From NCBI GenBank assembly GCA_049698775.1, contig JBAVYM010000053.1, forward strand, positions 1 to 64,000: DNA of 64,000 nt, given 5' to 3'. This document shows, piece after piece, positions 7,744 through 14,728 of this stretch. Source of the stretch: REEB76 sp049698775 (GTDB lineage Bacteria > Pseudomonadota > Gammaproteobacteria > Natronospirales > REEB76). Made by a program: the position numbers and the translations under genes. The stretch's first letter is position 1. Each line of letters begins with the position of its first letter. A model generated the notes under the pieces. That model saw only the letters and a list, made by a program, of their open reading frames with translations, was not told the DNA's origin and searched no databases.

Positions 7744-8904
7744 TTGACTGCCATCAACACCAGTATCAACGAGGAACTGGATCTGCTGCGCGACACGGTG
7801 CGACGCTTCGCCGAGGCCGAGATTGCACCGCGCGCTGCCGAGATAGACGAACGCGCGGAATTCCCGCACGACCTGTGGAAGAAACTCGGTGAGCTGGGGC
7901 TGCTCGGCATCACCATTCCCGCCGAATACGGCGGCGCGGGCCTGAGTTATCTCGCGCATGTGGTTGCCATGGAAGAGATTTCCCGCGCGTCCGCCTCGGT
8001 AGGTTTGTCTTACGCCGCGCATTCCAACCTCTGTCTCAGCAATGTGTTCGGTCACGCCACCGAAGTGCAACGTAAAAAATATGTGCCGAAGCTGTGCCGT
8101 GGCGAATGGATCGGCGCGCTCGCCATGTCCGAGCCGGGCGCCGGTTCCGACGTGGTGGGTTCCATGAGCTGCCGCGCGGTAAAGAAAGACGGCAAGTGGA
8201 TCGCCAACGGCTCCAAGATGTGGATCACCAACGGCCCTGAAGCCGACGTGCTGCTCGTGTATATGCGCACTGCCGGCAAGGAAGCGAATTCCAAATGCAT
8301 CACCGCTTTCATCATCGAGAAGGGCATGCGCGGCTTCAAGACCGCACAAAAGCTCGACAAACTCGGCATGCGCGGCTCCCACACCTGCGAGTTGGTGTTC
8401 CAGGATTGCGAAATCCCCGAAGCCAACGTGCTCGGCAAGGTGAACGAAGGCGTCTATATATTGATGCACGGTCTGGATTCGGAACGGCTGATTCTCTCGG
8501 CCGGCCCCATCGGCATCATGCAGGCGGCGCTGGACGTGGTGCTGCCTTATGTGCGCGAGCGCAAGCAGTTCGGCAAGCCCATCGGCGAGTTCGAGATCAT
8601 GCAGGCCAAGCTGGCCGACATGTTCACTGCCTTGCAAGCCTCGCGCGCGCTCACTTACCGCGTATGCGAGCGCTTCGACCGCGGCGAGGATCCACGCGAG
8701 GACGCGGCCGCCGCACTGCTGTTCGCCTCCGAGAACGCCGTGCAGGTAGCGCTGGAAGCCATCCAGAGTCTGGGCGGCAACGGCTACATCAACGAATACC
8801 CTACCGGCCGACTGCTGCGCGACGCCAAGCTCTACGACATCGGCGCCGGCACTAACGAGATTCGCCGGATGTTGATTGGAAGGGGGTTGTTCAACGGCAA
8901 ATGA
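7744..8904 (+). CDS. liuA: Isovaleryl-CoA dehydrogenase, 386 aa
   Basis: This FAD enzyme oxidises isovaleryl-CoA to 3-methylcrotonyl-CoA, the first liu step, passing electrons to ETF. The full acyl-CoA dehydrogenase fold is present. GLDSERLILSAGPIGIMQ (about residues 242-259) contains the Glu placed as in isovaleryl-CoA dehydrogenases, where the catalytic base sits in this helix rather than near the C-terminus. The C-terminal segment GAGTNEIRRMLIGR is typical. The start is a TTG at 7744, with AGGAGA seven bases upstream. Its electron partners etfB, etfA and ETF-QO are at 20909-24944. Confidence 0.92.
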   Translation: MTAINTSINEELDLLRDTVRRFAEAEIAPRAAEIDERAEFPHDLWKKLGELGLLGITIPAEYGGAGLSYLAHVVAMEEISRASASVGLSYAAHSNLCLSNVFGHATEVQRKKYVPKLCRGEWIGALAMSEPGAGSDVVGSMSCRAVKKDGKWIANGSKMWITNGPEADVLLVYMRTAGKEANSKCITAFIIEKGMRGFKTAQKLDKLGMRGSHTCELVFQDCEIPEANVLGKVNEGVYILMHGLDSERLILSAGPIGIMQAALDVVLPYVRERKQFGKPIGEFEIMQAKLADMFTALQASRALTYRVCERFDRGEDPREDAAAALLFASENAVQVALEAIQSLGGNGYINEYPTGRLLRDAKLYDIGAGTNEIRRMLIGRGLFNGK

Positions 8905-8980
8905 GTGCTGTGGGCTGAGTACTGCGTGCTGCGCGCAAGAATATCTTGGTTTCTCACACAGCACTCAGCACTTGCGTTTT
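8905..8980. repeat. Inverted CAGCACTCAG-type repeat
   Basis: GAGTGCTGTGGGCTGAGTAC just after liuA is partly complementary to CACAGCACTCAGCACTTGCG about 50 bases later. A related sequence (CAGCACTCAGAACGCAGCAC) lies at 33606-33625, beside hmgA. The pair may fold as a hairpin between liuA and the thiolase gene. Confidence 0.45.
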
Positions 8981-9000
8981 AGTTTCGAAGAGGTTTATTT

Positions 9001-10185
9001 ATGCCAAACGATCCCGTAGTCATTTTAAGTGCCCGCCGCACAGCCATCGGCTCCTTCCAAGGCCAGTTCGCGCCGGTGAGCGCGCCGCAACTCGGCGCCG
9101 CCGCCATCCAGGCGGCCGTAGCCGACGCCCATGTGAAACCGGAAGAAATCGGCGAGGTCATCATGGGCTGCGTGCTGCCCGCTGGTCTTGGCCAAGCGCC
9201 GGCGCGCCAGGCTTCACTGGGCGCTGGCATTCCGAAATCCGTGGGTTGCACCACGATCAATAAAGTCTGCGGCTCTGGCATGAAGGCCGTGATGATGGCC
9301 CACGATCTGATTGCCGCCGGTTCCGCCGGTATTGTGCTGGCGGGCGGCATGGAATCCATGACCAACGCACCCTATCTCATTCCCGGCGCGCGCGCGGGCC
9401 TGCGCATGGGGCATCAGCAGATTCTGGATCACATGTTCTTCGACGGTCTGCAGAATCCCTACGATGGCCAGATGATGGGTGTGTTCGGGGAAATGTGTGC
9501 TGAGAAATTCCATTTCACCCGCGAGCAACAGGACGCCTTTGCCATCGAATCGGTGAAGCGCGCCCAGCACGCGGTCAAGGCCGGCACGTTCAAGGCCGAG
9601 GTCGCGCCGGTCATGGTCAAGGACCGCAAGGGCGAGCGCGTGGTGGATACCGACGAGGAGCCCGGCCGCTGCGACATCGGCAAGATTCCCACGCTCAAGC
9701 CCGCATTCAAGAAAGATGGCGGCACGGTGACCGCGGCCAGCTCCTCATCCATATCCGATGGCGCAGCGGCGCTGATGCTGATGCGCGAGAGCGAAGCGAA
9801 GAAACGCGGTTTGAAACCGCTGGCGCGCATCCTCGGGCACGCGAGCTTTGCGCAGGAACCTGCCTGGTTCACCACCGCGCCGGTGGGTGCCATTGATAAA
9901 TTACAGAAGAAACTCGGTTGGTCGGAAAAAGACGTGGACCTCTACGAGATCAACGAAGCCTTCGCCGTGGTCGCCATGGCGGCCATGAAAGAGTTACATC
10001 TGCCGCACGCCAAGGTGAACGTGAACGGCGGTGCCTGCGCCTTGGGGCACCCCATAGGTTGCAGCGGCGCGCGCCTCATGGTCACCCTGCTCCACGCCCT
10101 CAAAGAGCGTAAACTCAAGCGCGGCATTGCCTCGCTATGCATCGGCGGCGGCGAAGCCACGGCGATTGCGATCGAAATGCTCTGA
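9001..10185 (+). CDS. atoB: Acetyl-CoA C-acetyltransferase (thiolase), 394 aa
   Basis: Condenses or cleaves acetyl-CoA/acetoacetyl-CoA. Here it probably cleaves acetoacetyl-CoA at the end of leucine and tyrosine catabolism. The nucleophilic cysteine is in NKVCGSGMKAV (about residue 90). The C-terminal signatures NVNGGACALGHPIGCSGAR and CIGGGEATA carry the His and second Cys of the active site. The length matches biosynthetic-type class II thiolases. A weak AGAGG precedes the ATG. Beta-ketothiolases of isoleucine degradation are similar, so a dual role is possible. Confidence 0.9.
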   Translation: MPNDPVVILSARRTAIGSFQGQFAPVSAPQLGAAAIQAAVADAHVKPEEIGEVIMGCVLPAGLGQAPARQASLGAGIPKSVGCTTINKVCGSGMKAVMMAHDLIAAGSAGIVLAGGMESMTNAPYLIPGARAGLRMGHQQILDHMFFDGLQNPYDGQMMGVFGEMCAEKFHFTREQQDAFAIESVKRAQHAVKAGTFKAEVAPVMVKDRKGERVVDTDEEPGRCDIGKIPTLKPAFKKDGGTVTAASSSSISDGAAALMLMRESEAKKRGLKPLARILGHASFAQEPAWFTTAPVGAIDKLQKKLGWSEKDVDLYEINEAFAVVAMAAMKELHLPHAKVNVNGGACALGHPIGCSGARLMVTLLHALKERKLKRGIASLCIGGGEATAIAIEML

Positions 10186-10193
10186 AGTGATGT

Positions 10194-10256
10194 AGGTTGG
10201 GATGAGCACAGCGAAGCCCAACAGTAGAGCGATGTCGGGATTCGGAGATTTAGCCC
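10194..10256. repeat. Family B repeat (GTAGGTTGGG type)
   Basis: GTAGGTTGGGATGAGCACAG and the partly complementary AGCCCAACA and GTCGGGATTCGGAGA form one copy of a family also seen at 10845-10915, 14494-14573 and 32276-32349. Confidence 0.65.
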
Positions 10257-10289
10257 GCTTTACAAGGTTAACAGAGGGAGGAACAATTC

Positions 10290-10805
10290 ATGCGCACCAA
10301 ATACCTGTTTGCGATTGCGTGCGTGATGTTCATTTGTTTTGCTGGCTGCGCCTCTACCGATGGCGAACCAGCCGGCACTTCCAACAACGGCGCGCTGGTT
10401 ATCGGTGTGGTGTTGAATGATATGGACTACGTTGGTCGCGTGGACAGCGCCCAGTATCCTGTCAGTCAGATGTCCGTGAAAAACCTCACTAGCGGACAAG
10501 TCTATGACATCTATCTGACATCCAATCACGGTATCGCAACGCTCCCCTCCGGAACCTACTGCTTTAACAGTTTGCGCCCACAGGGCAGCACGCCGCTGGT
10601 TTACTGTGCCAAACCTTTTTTCAGCATTAATGCAGGCAAAATACTGGTTGCGGGCTTTTTTGAGTTCGCGGTGAATTTTCATACGCGCAGTTACAAATTG
10701 GTGGATTCATTCACCAACCCCCAGGGGCTGTTCGATTCGCTCTCGCAGTCCGAAAAGGACACGCTCGCCGGTTTTTCCAACAAGAACCCTGCGGACACGG
10801 ACTGA
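10290..10805 (+). CDS. Hypothetical lipoprotein, 171 aa
   Basis: The N-terminus is a lipoprotein signal peptide ending in FAGC, with the lipidated cysteine at residue 20. The mature part has alternating beta-type segments (about residues 32-110), and a C-terminal LSQSEKDTLAGFSNKNPADTD tail. No family is recognised. The ATG has a clear GGGAGGAAC ribosome site. It sits inside the liu region between thiolase and the cupin gene, but nothing ties it to leucine degradation. Confidence 0.7.
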   Translation: MRTKYLFAIACVMFICFAGCASTDGEPAGTSNNGALVIGVVLNDMDYVGRVDSAQYPVSQMSVKNLTSGQVYDIYLTSNHGIATLPSGTYCFNSLRPQGSTPLVYCAKPFFSINAGKILVAGFFEFAVNFHTRSYKLVDSFTNPQGLFDSLSQSEKDTLAGFSNKNPADTD

Positions 10806-10844
10806 ATCAACCCGATCAATTGGGTTGCGATGGTTTGAGTAAAA

Positions 10845-10915
10845 CTCAGGTTGGGCTGAGCCCAGCGAAGCGCGCCAACATGGCGAAGTTGGGGTTCGAA
10901 GATTCGCTCCACTCC
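10845..10915. repeat. Family B repeat before the cupin gene
   Basis: CAGGTTGGGCTGAGCCCAGC, AGCGCGCCAACA and AAGTTGGGGTTCGAAGATTC are the family B arms. An open frame runs through the repeat into the cupin gene from 10820, but those extra residues are repeat-encoded and unlikely to be real protein. Confidence 0.6.
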
Positions 10916-10927
10916 GCAGGACAGGAA

Positions 10928-11287
10928 ATGGACAAGGTCAATCTCGCCCAGAAATTCGCCGCCTTTAGCGAGCGCTGGAGCCCGAAAATCGCCGGCGAAC
11001 TGAACGGCCAGCAGGTCAAACTGGTCAAGCTCAAGGGCGAATTCGTCTGGCATCATCACGAGAACGAAGACGAATTGTTTCTGGTGGTGAAAGGCGTGCT
11101 ACGCATGCGTTTCCGCGACCGCGAAATCGAGGTCCGCGATGGCGAGTTCATCATCGTGCCGCGCGGCGTGGAGCACTGCCCCGCGGCCGACGAGGAATGC
11201 CAGGTGTTGTTGCTGGAGCCGGCCACTACGCTCAACACCGGCAATCTCAGAAACGCGCGCACCGTCGAAAAGCTGGAGCGGATTTGA
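10928..11287 (+). CDS. Small cupin-domain protein, 119 aa
   Basis: A single cupin barrel. The first cupin motif gives the metal-binding set HHHENEDELF (about residues 39-48), and the second motif has the distal histidine in PRGVEHCP. Small cupins of this type bind a metal, and functions range from isomerases to sensors, so the substrate is unknown. The ATG at 10928 with upstream AGGA begins at the conserved N-terminus. The longer frame from 10820 would be encoded by a repeat. Placement between thiolase and liuB suggests co-transcription with the liu genes. Confidence 0.75.
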   Translation: MDKVNLAQKFAAFSERWSPKIAGELNGQQVKLVKLKGEFVWHHHENEDELFLVVKGVLRMRFRDREIEVRDGEFIIVPRGVEHCPAADEECQVLLLEPATTLNTGNLRNARTVEKLERI

Positions 11288-11397
11288 TTCATCCTGCTGC
11301 AGCAGAAAACGGCAGTTTCCAGCGCTAAAATATGCTGAGTCGGGGACGGCAGCCTGCCCTGCCGCTCCGGTTTACAACACGACTAACAAGGCCGCAC

Positions 11398-13008
11398 ATG
11401 CCGATTCTTAAATCCACGATAGACCGAAACAGCAAAGAATTTTCCGCCAACCGCACGCACCTGGAAAGGCTGGTGGCAGATCTGCGCGAGAGACTGGCAA
11501 AAGCAGCTCTCGGCGGCGACGACAAGGCGCGCAAGAAACATACGGATCGCGGCAAACTCCTGCCACGCGAACGCATCGAGGCGCTGCTCGATTCCGGCTC
11601 GCCGTTCCTGGAGCTTGCGCCACTCGCAGCCTTCGGCATTTACGACGACAACGCGCCGGCCGCCGGACTCATCACCGGCATCGGCCGTGTACATGGCCGT
11701 GAGATCATGGTGGTCGCCAACGACGCCACCGTGAAAGGCGGCACGTATTTCCCGATTACCGTAAAAAAGCATCTGCGCGCACAGGAAATCGCGCTGGAAA
11801 ATCGCTTGCCCTGCATTTATCTGGTGGATTCGGGCGGCGCCTTCCTGCCGCTGCAAGACGAGGTGTTTCCGGACAAGGAGCATTTCGGGCGCATCTTCTA
11901 TAACCAGGCGCGGCTCTCGCGCGAGCGCATCCCGCAGATCGCGGTGGTCATGGGCTCCTGCACCGCCGGCGGCGCCTACGTGCCGGCCATGTGCGACGAA
12001 GCCATCATCGTGCGCAACCAGGGCACGATCTTCCTCGGCGGACCGCCGCTGGTGAAAGCCGCGACCGGTGAGGTGGTGGACGCGGAGACTCTGGGCGGCG
12101 GTGAAGTACATAGCAAGATCTCGGGCGTCACCGATCATCTGGCCGACAACGACGCCCACGCCTTAGGCATTGCACGCGACATCGTCGCGCATCTGAATTA
12201 TCAGCGCCCGAACTGGCTCACGAAACAGGCAAGCACCGAACCGCGCTATCCCGCCGACGAGCTCTACGGCATCGTGCCGCAGGACACACGCTATCCATAC
12301 GACGTGCACGAGATCATCGCGCGCCTCACGGACGGTTCCGAATTCCAGGAATTCAAGGCGCTCTACGGCAAGACGCTGGTGTGCGGCTTTGCGCACCTCT
12401 ACGGCTATCCCGTCGGCATCCTCGCCAATAACGGCATTCTGTTTTCGGAATCCGCACTCAAGGGCACGCACTTCATTGAGCTCTGCGAGCAGCGCCGCAT
12501 CCCGCTGGTGTTCCTTCAGAACATCATGGGCTTCATGGTTGGCAAGAAATACGAGCACGGCGGCATCGCCAAGGACGGCGCCAAAATGGTGATGGCGGTC
12601 GCCTGCGCCACGGTGCCGAAATTCACTGTCATCATCGGCGGCAGTTTCGGCGCGGGTAACTATGCGATGTGCGGCCGCGCCTACGGTGCGCGTTTCCTGT
12701 GGATGTGGCCTAACGCGCGCATCTCGGTGATGGGCGGCGAGCAGGCCGCCTCGGTGCTCGCCACCGTCAAGCGCGACGGCATCGAAGCCAAAGGCGGCAA
12801 ATGGAGTGAGAAGGAGGAAGAAGCCTTCAAGGCGCCGTTGCGCGAGCAATACGAATCGCAGGGCCATCCGTACTACGCCACTGCGCGCCTGTGGGACGAC
12901 GGCATCATTGATCCCGCCGATACCCGCCGCGTGCTCGGCTTGGCGCTCGCCACTGCCGAGAACGCGCCGCCCGAAGCGGGTGGCCGCTATGGCGTGTTCA
13001 GGATGTAA
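11398..13008 (+). CDS. liuB: Methylcrotonyl-CoA carboxylase beta subunit, 536 aa
   Basis: The carboxyltransferase subunit transfers CO2 from biotin on LiuD to 3-methylcrotonyl-CoA, giving 3-methylglutaconyl-CoA. Two crotonase-like carboxyltransferase halves are visible: the first around GGAYVPAMCDEAI, the second around GGSFGAGNYAMCGRAYGARF. The length matches MCC beta (about 535 aa), and the sequence resembles MCC beta more than propionyl-CoA carboxylase. The frame is open from 11332, but the ATG at 11398 starts the conserved region. LiuD lies 1.7 kb downstream, separated by the GIY-YIG insertion and liuC. Confidence 0.92.
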   Translation: MPILKSTIDRNSKEFSANRTHLERLVADLRERLAKAALGGDDKARKKHTDRGKLLPRERIEALLDSGSPFLELAPLAAFGIYDDNAPAAGLITGIGRVHGREIMVVANDATVKGGTYFPITVKKHLRAQEIALENRLPCIYLVDSGGAFLPLQDEVFPDKEHFGRIFYNQARLSRERIPQIAVVMGSCTAGGAYVPAMCDEAIIVRNQGTIFLGGPPLVKAATGEVVDAETLGGGEVHSKISGVTDHLADNDAHALGIARDIVAHLNYQRPNWLTKQASTEPRYPADELYGIVPQDTRYPYDVHEIIARLTDGSEFQEFKALYGKTLVCGFAHLYGYPVGILANNGILFSESALKGTHFIELCEQRRIPLVFLQNIMGFMVGKKYEHGGIAKDGAKMVMAVACATVPKFTVIIGGSFGAGNYAMCGRAYGARFLWMWPNARISVMGGEQAASVLATVKRDGIEAKGGKWSEKEEEAFKAPLREQYESQGHPYYATARLWDDGIIDPADTRRVLGLALATAENAPPEAGGRYGVFRM

Positions 13009-13358
13009 CTCCAAACTGCAGGAGAGGTAATTGTGGAAGTGGCGGTGACCCCGGAGGTTCGCGGCGACAGCAGCGAACGGACATACCCGGTCTTTCAAGC
13101 AGGGTAGGAAGCCCGCTTGAAAGGCGGAAGTCCCGAAAATGCAGGAGCACAATCGAGAAAAGCCTGAACCTGGTAGATTTAAGTGCGTCTCCCGGCCAGG
13201 CCGAGAGACCTTATCTGGACTGGACCCCGGCCTCCGCCGGGGTGACGACGATGTACGATGTATTCGACCTGCTTTCACCGTCATTTCGGTGAACACTGAG
13301 GCCCAGATTTCTCTCCCGTCATACCGGCGAAAGCCGGTATCCAGTTCTAGAATGGGCT
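13009..13358. repeat. Intergenic repeat cluster between liuB and the GIY-YIG gene
   Basis: No convincing gene lies in these 350 bases. They hold a family H hairpin (CTTTCAAGC at 13092-13100 with GCTTGAAAG at 13115-13123), a family C copy with GGACCCCGGC and GCCGGGGTGAC (13220-13248), a short CGTCATTTCGG remnant near 13279, and the family C copy at 13317-13344 that opens the GIY-YIG unit. Confidence 0.7.
13317..13344. repeat. Family C repeat, left flank of GIY-YIG gene 1
   Basis: The stem ATACCGGC-GAAA-GCCGGTAT (13321-13340) is flanked by CGTC and CCAG. The copy after the gene (13644-13671) is its inverted match at 25 of 28 positions. Confidence 0.8.
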
Positions 13359-13643
13359 ATGCAACCTTGTGTTTATATCCTGGCTAGCGCCCGAAATGGA
13401 ACGTTATATACAGGTGTCACTTCCAATCTGGTGAAGCGAATCTGGGAACACAAGCACGAGGCGGTTGAAGCCTTTACCAAGAGCTATGGCATCCATACAC
13501 TGGTTTGGTTTGAGCAGCACGAGACGATGGAATCGGTCATAAGCCGCGAGAAAGCCATCAAAGAATGGAAACGAGCTTGGAAACTGGAACTGATAGAGAA
13601 GATAAACCCTGAGTGGCGCGATCTCTACCCAGAGATTCTTTGA
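13359..13643 (+). CDS. Single-domain GIY-YIG nuclease (COG2827 type), 94 aa
   Basis: GIY-YIG nuclease core: VYILAS at residues 5-10 and LYTGVT at about 16-21 form the two signature strands, followed by the arginine helix (KRIWEHK) and the Glu helix (REKAIKEWKR, about residues 63-72). It resembles the small YhbQ/UPF0213 group, whose cellular role is poorly defined. It begins 14 bases after one family C repeat, and its TGA is directly abutted by the inverted partner repeat. It interrupts the liu cluster between liuB and liuC, which suggests that the repeat-gene-repeat unit was inserted. Confidence 0.85.
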   Translation: MQPCVYILASARNGTLYTGVTSNLVKRIWEHKHEAVEAFTKSYGIHTLVWFEQHETMESVISREKAIKEWKRAWKLELIEKINPEWRDLYPEIL

Positions 13644-13671
13644 CTGGATTCCGACTTTCGCCGGAATGACG
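13644..13671. repeat. Family C repeat, right flank of GIY-YIG gene 1
   Basis: CTGGATTCCG, seven bases, CCGGAATGACG. It begins at the base after the GIY-YIG stop codon and is the reverse complement of the left flank with three differences. Confidence 0.8.
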
Positions 13672-13703
13672 AGAAAATAGGCCTAAAACAGGGCAATATC
13701 CCT

Positions 13704-14495
13704 ATGACCAACAATGTACTCTTGCAAACAGATCCCCGCGGCGTGGCGACGCTCACACTCAACCGTCCTGAGAAACACAACGCCTTCGACGACGCACTCA
13801 TCGCCGACCTCACGCAAAAACTGCTACGGCTCAATAATGACGCGAGTACTCGCATCGTAATCCTGACCGGAGCGGGAAAATCATTTTCTGCCGGTGCGGA
13901 TCTCAACTGGATGCGCTCCATGGCGAAGTTCAGCGAAGCAGAAAACCTCGAAGATGCGCTGAAACTGGCCGAGCTCATGGACGTGCTCAACAACCTTCGC
14001 AAACCGACCATCGCGCGCGTCAACGGCGCCGTGTACGGCGGCGGCGTGGGATTGGTAGCCTGCTGCGACATCGCCGTTGCCGCCGACACGGCCAAGTTTG
14101 CACTTTCGGAAGTAAAACTCGGGCTGGTGCCCTCGGTGATCTCACCGTATGTGATTGCTGCCATCGGCGCACATCAGGCGCGGCGCCATTTCCTCACTGC
14201 CGACGCTATCAGTGCGCAGACCGCGCGAGATATCGGCCTGGTACACGAGGTCGTGCCCGCCGACAAGCTGGATGATGCAGTAGCCAGGGAAGTGGAATTG
14301 CTGCTCAAGGCCGGGCCGTTGGCGCTCAGCGCCTGCAAGGAGCTGATCGCAGCAAACGCCGCCGCTTCAGTTTCCGCACGCCGTGCCCTGAAACAGAAAA
14401 CCGCACAACTCATCGCCCAGTTGCGTGTGTCCAAGGAAGGCCAGGAAGGATTGAGCGCCTTTCTGGAGAAACGCAAACCTGAATGGTTTAAATGA
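13704..14495 (+). CDS. liuC: Methylglutaconyl-CoA hydratase (enoyl-CoA hydratase family), 263 aa
   Basis: Hydrates 3-methylglutaconyl-CoA to 3-hydroxy-3-methylglutaryl-CoA. It has the crotonase fold: the oxyanion-hole segments are SAGADLNWMRSM (about residues 63-74) and NGAVYGGGVGLVACCDIAVA (about 108-127). The length is standard. The identification as LiuC rather than a general enoyl-CoA hydratase rests on its place between liuB and liuD and on the SAGADLNWM pattern common to that group. The ATG at 13704 is preceded by AGGG. Confidence 0.87.
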   Translation: MTNNVLLQTDPRGVATLTLNRPEKHNAFDDALIADLTQKLLRLNNDASTRIVILTGAGKSFSAGADLNWMRSMAKFSEAENLEDALKLAELMDVLNNLRKPTIARVNGAVYGGGVGLVACCDIAVAADTAKFALSEVKLGLVPSVISPYVIAAIGAHQARRHFLTADAISAQTARDIGLVHEVVPADKLDDAVAREVELLLKAGPLALSACKELIAANAAASVSARRALKQKTAQLIAQLRVSKEGQEGLSAFLEKRKPEWFK

Positions 14496-14573
14496 TGTAG
14501 GTTGGGGTGAGCGCAGCAAACCCCAACAAGTTTAAGAATGTTGGGGTTCGAAGACTCACCCCAACCTACTCAG
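14494..14573. repeat. Family B repeat between liuC and liuD
   Basis: GTAGGTTGGGGTGAGCGCAG and ACCCCAACA, then GTTGGGGTTCG and CACCCCAACCTAC. The outer arms are complementary over at least 12 bases (TAGGTTGGGGTG with CACCCCAACCTA), making a long hairpin just after the liuC stop. Confidence 0.75.
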
Positions 14574-14598
14574 CGGATTACTGGGAAGGAGATTAGCG

Positions 14599-14673
14599 AT
14601 GAGAAAAAAGAATCGTAAACCAACTCTTGGGAAAATAGAAAAAGAAAGGCTTAAGAACCTGAACATAAATTAG
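14599..14673 (+). CDS. Candidate 24-residue basic small protein
   Basis: An ATG at 14599 with a very good ribosome site (GGAAGGAG, eight bases before) opens a 24-codon frame rich in Lys and Arg, beginning MRKKNRKPTLGKIEKE and ending at TAG. It lies between the family B repeat and liuD. The start signal is the main support. It could also be a leader peptide for liuD or chance. Confidence 0.4.
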   Translation: MRKKNRKPTLGKIEKERLKNLNIN

Positions 14674-14728
14674 GCACTGCTCTATATAGATATCACAGAA
14701 TTAAGTTGCTGATCTTGAAACCAACGTA

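Noticed and set aside
10820..10927. N-terminal extension of the cupin gene
   Set aside because: The extra residues are encoded by a family B repeat, and the ATG at 10928 has a better ribosome site.
13033..13107. A 24-codon GTG-started frame with AGGAGAGG upstream after liuB
   Set aside because: Its stop lies inside the family H hairpin and the peptide shows no recognisable character; the repeat setting makes chance more likely.
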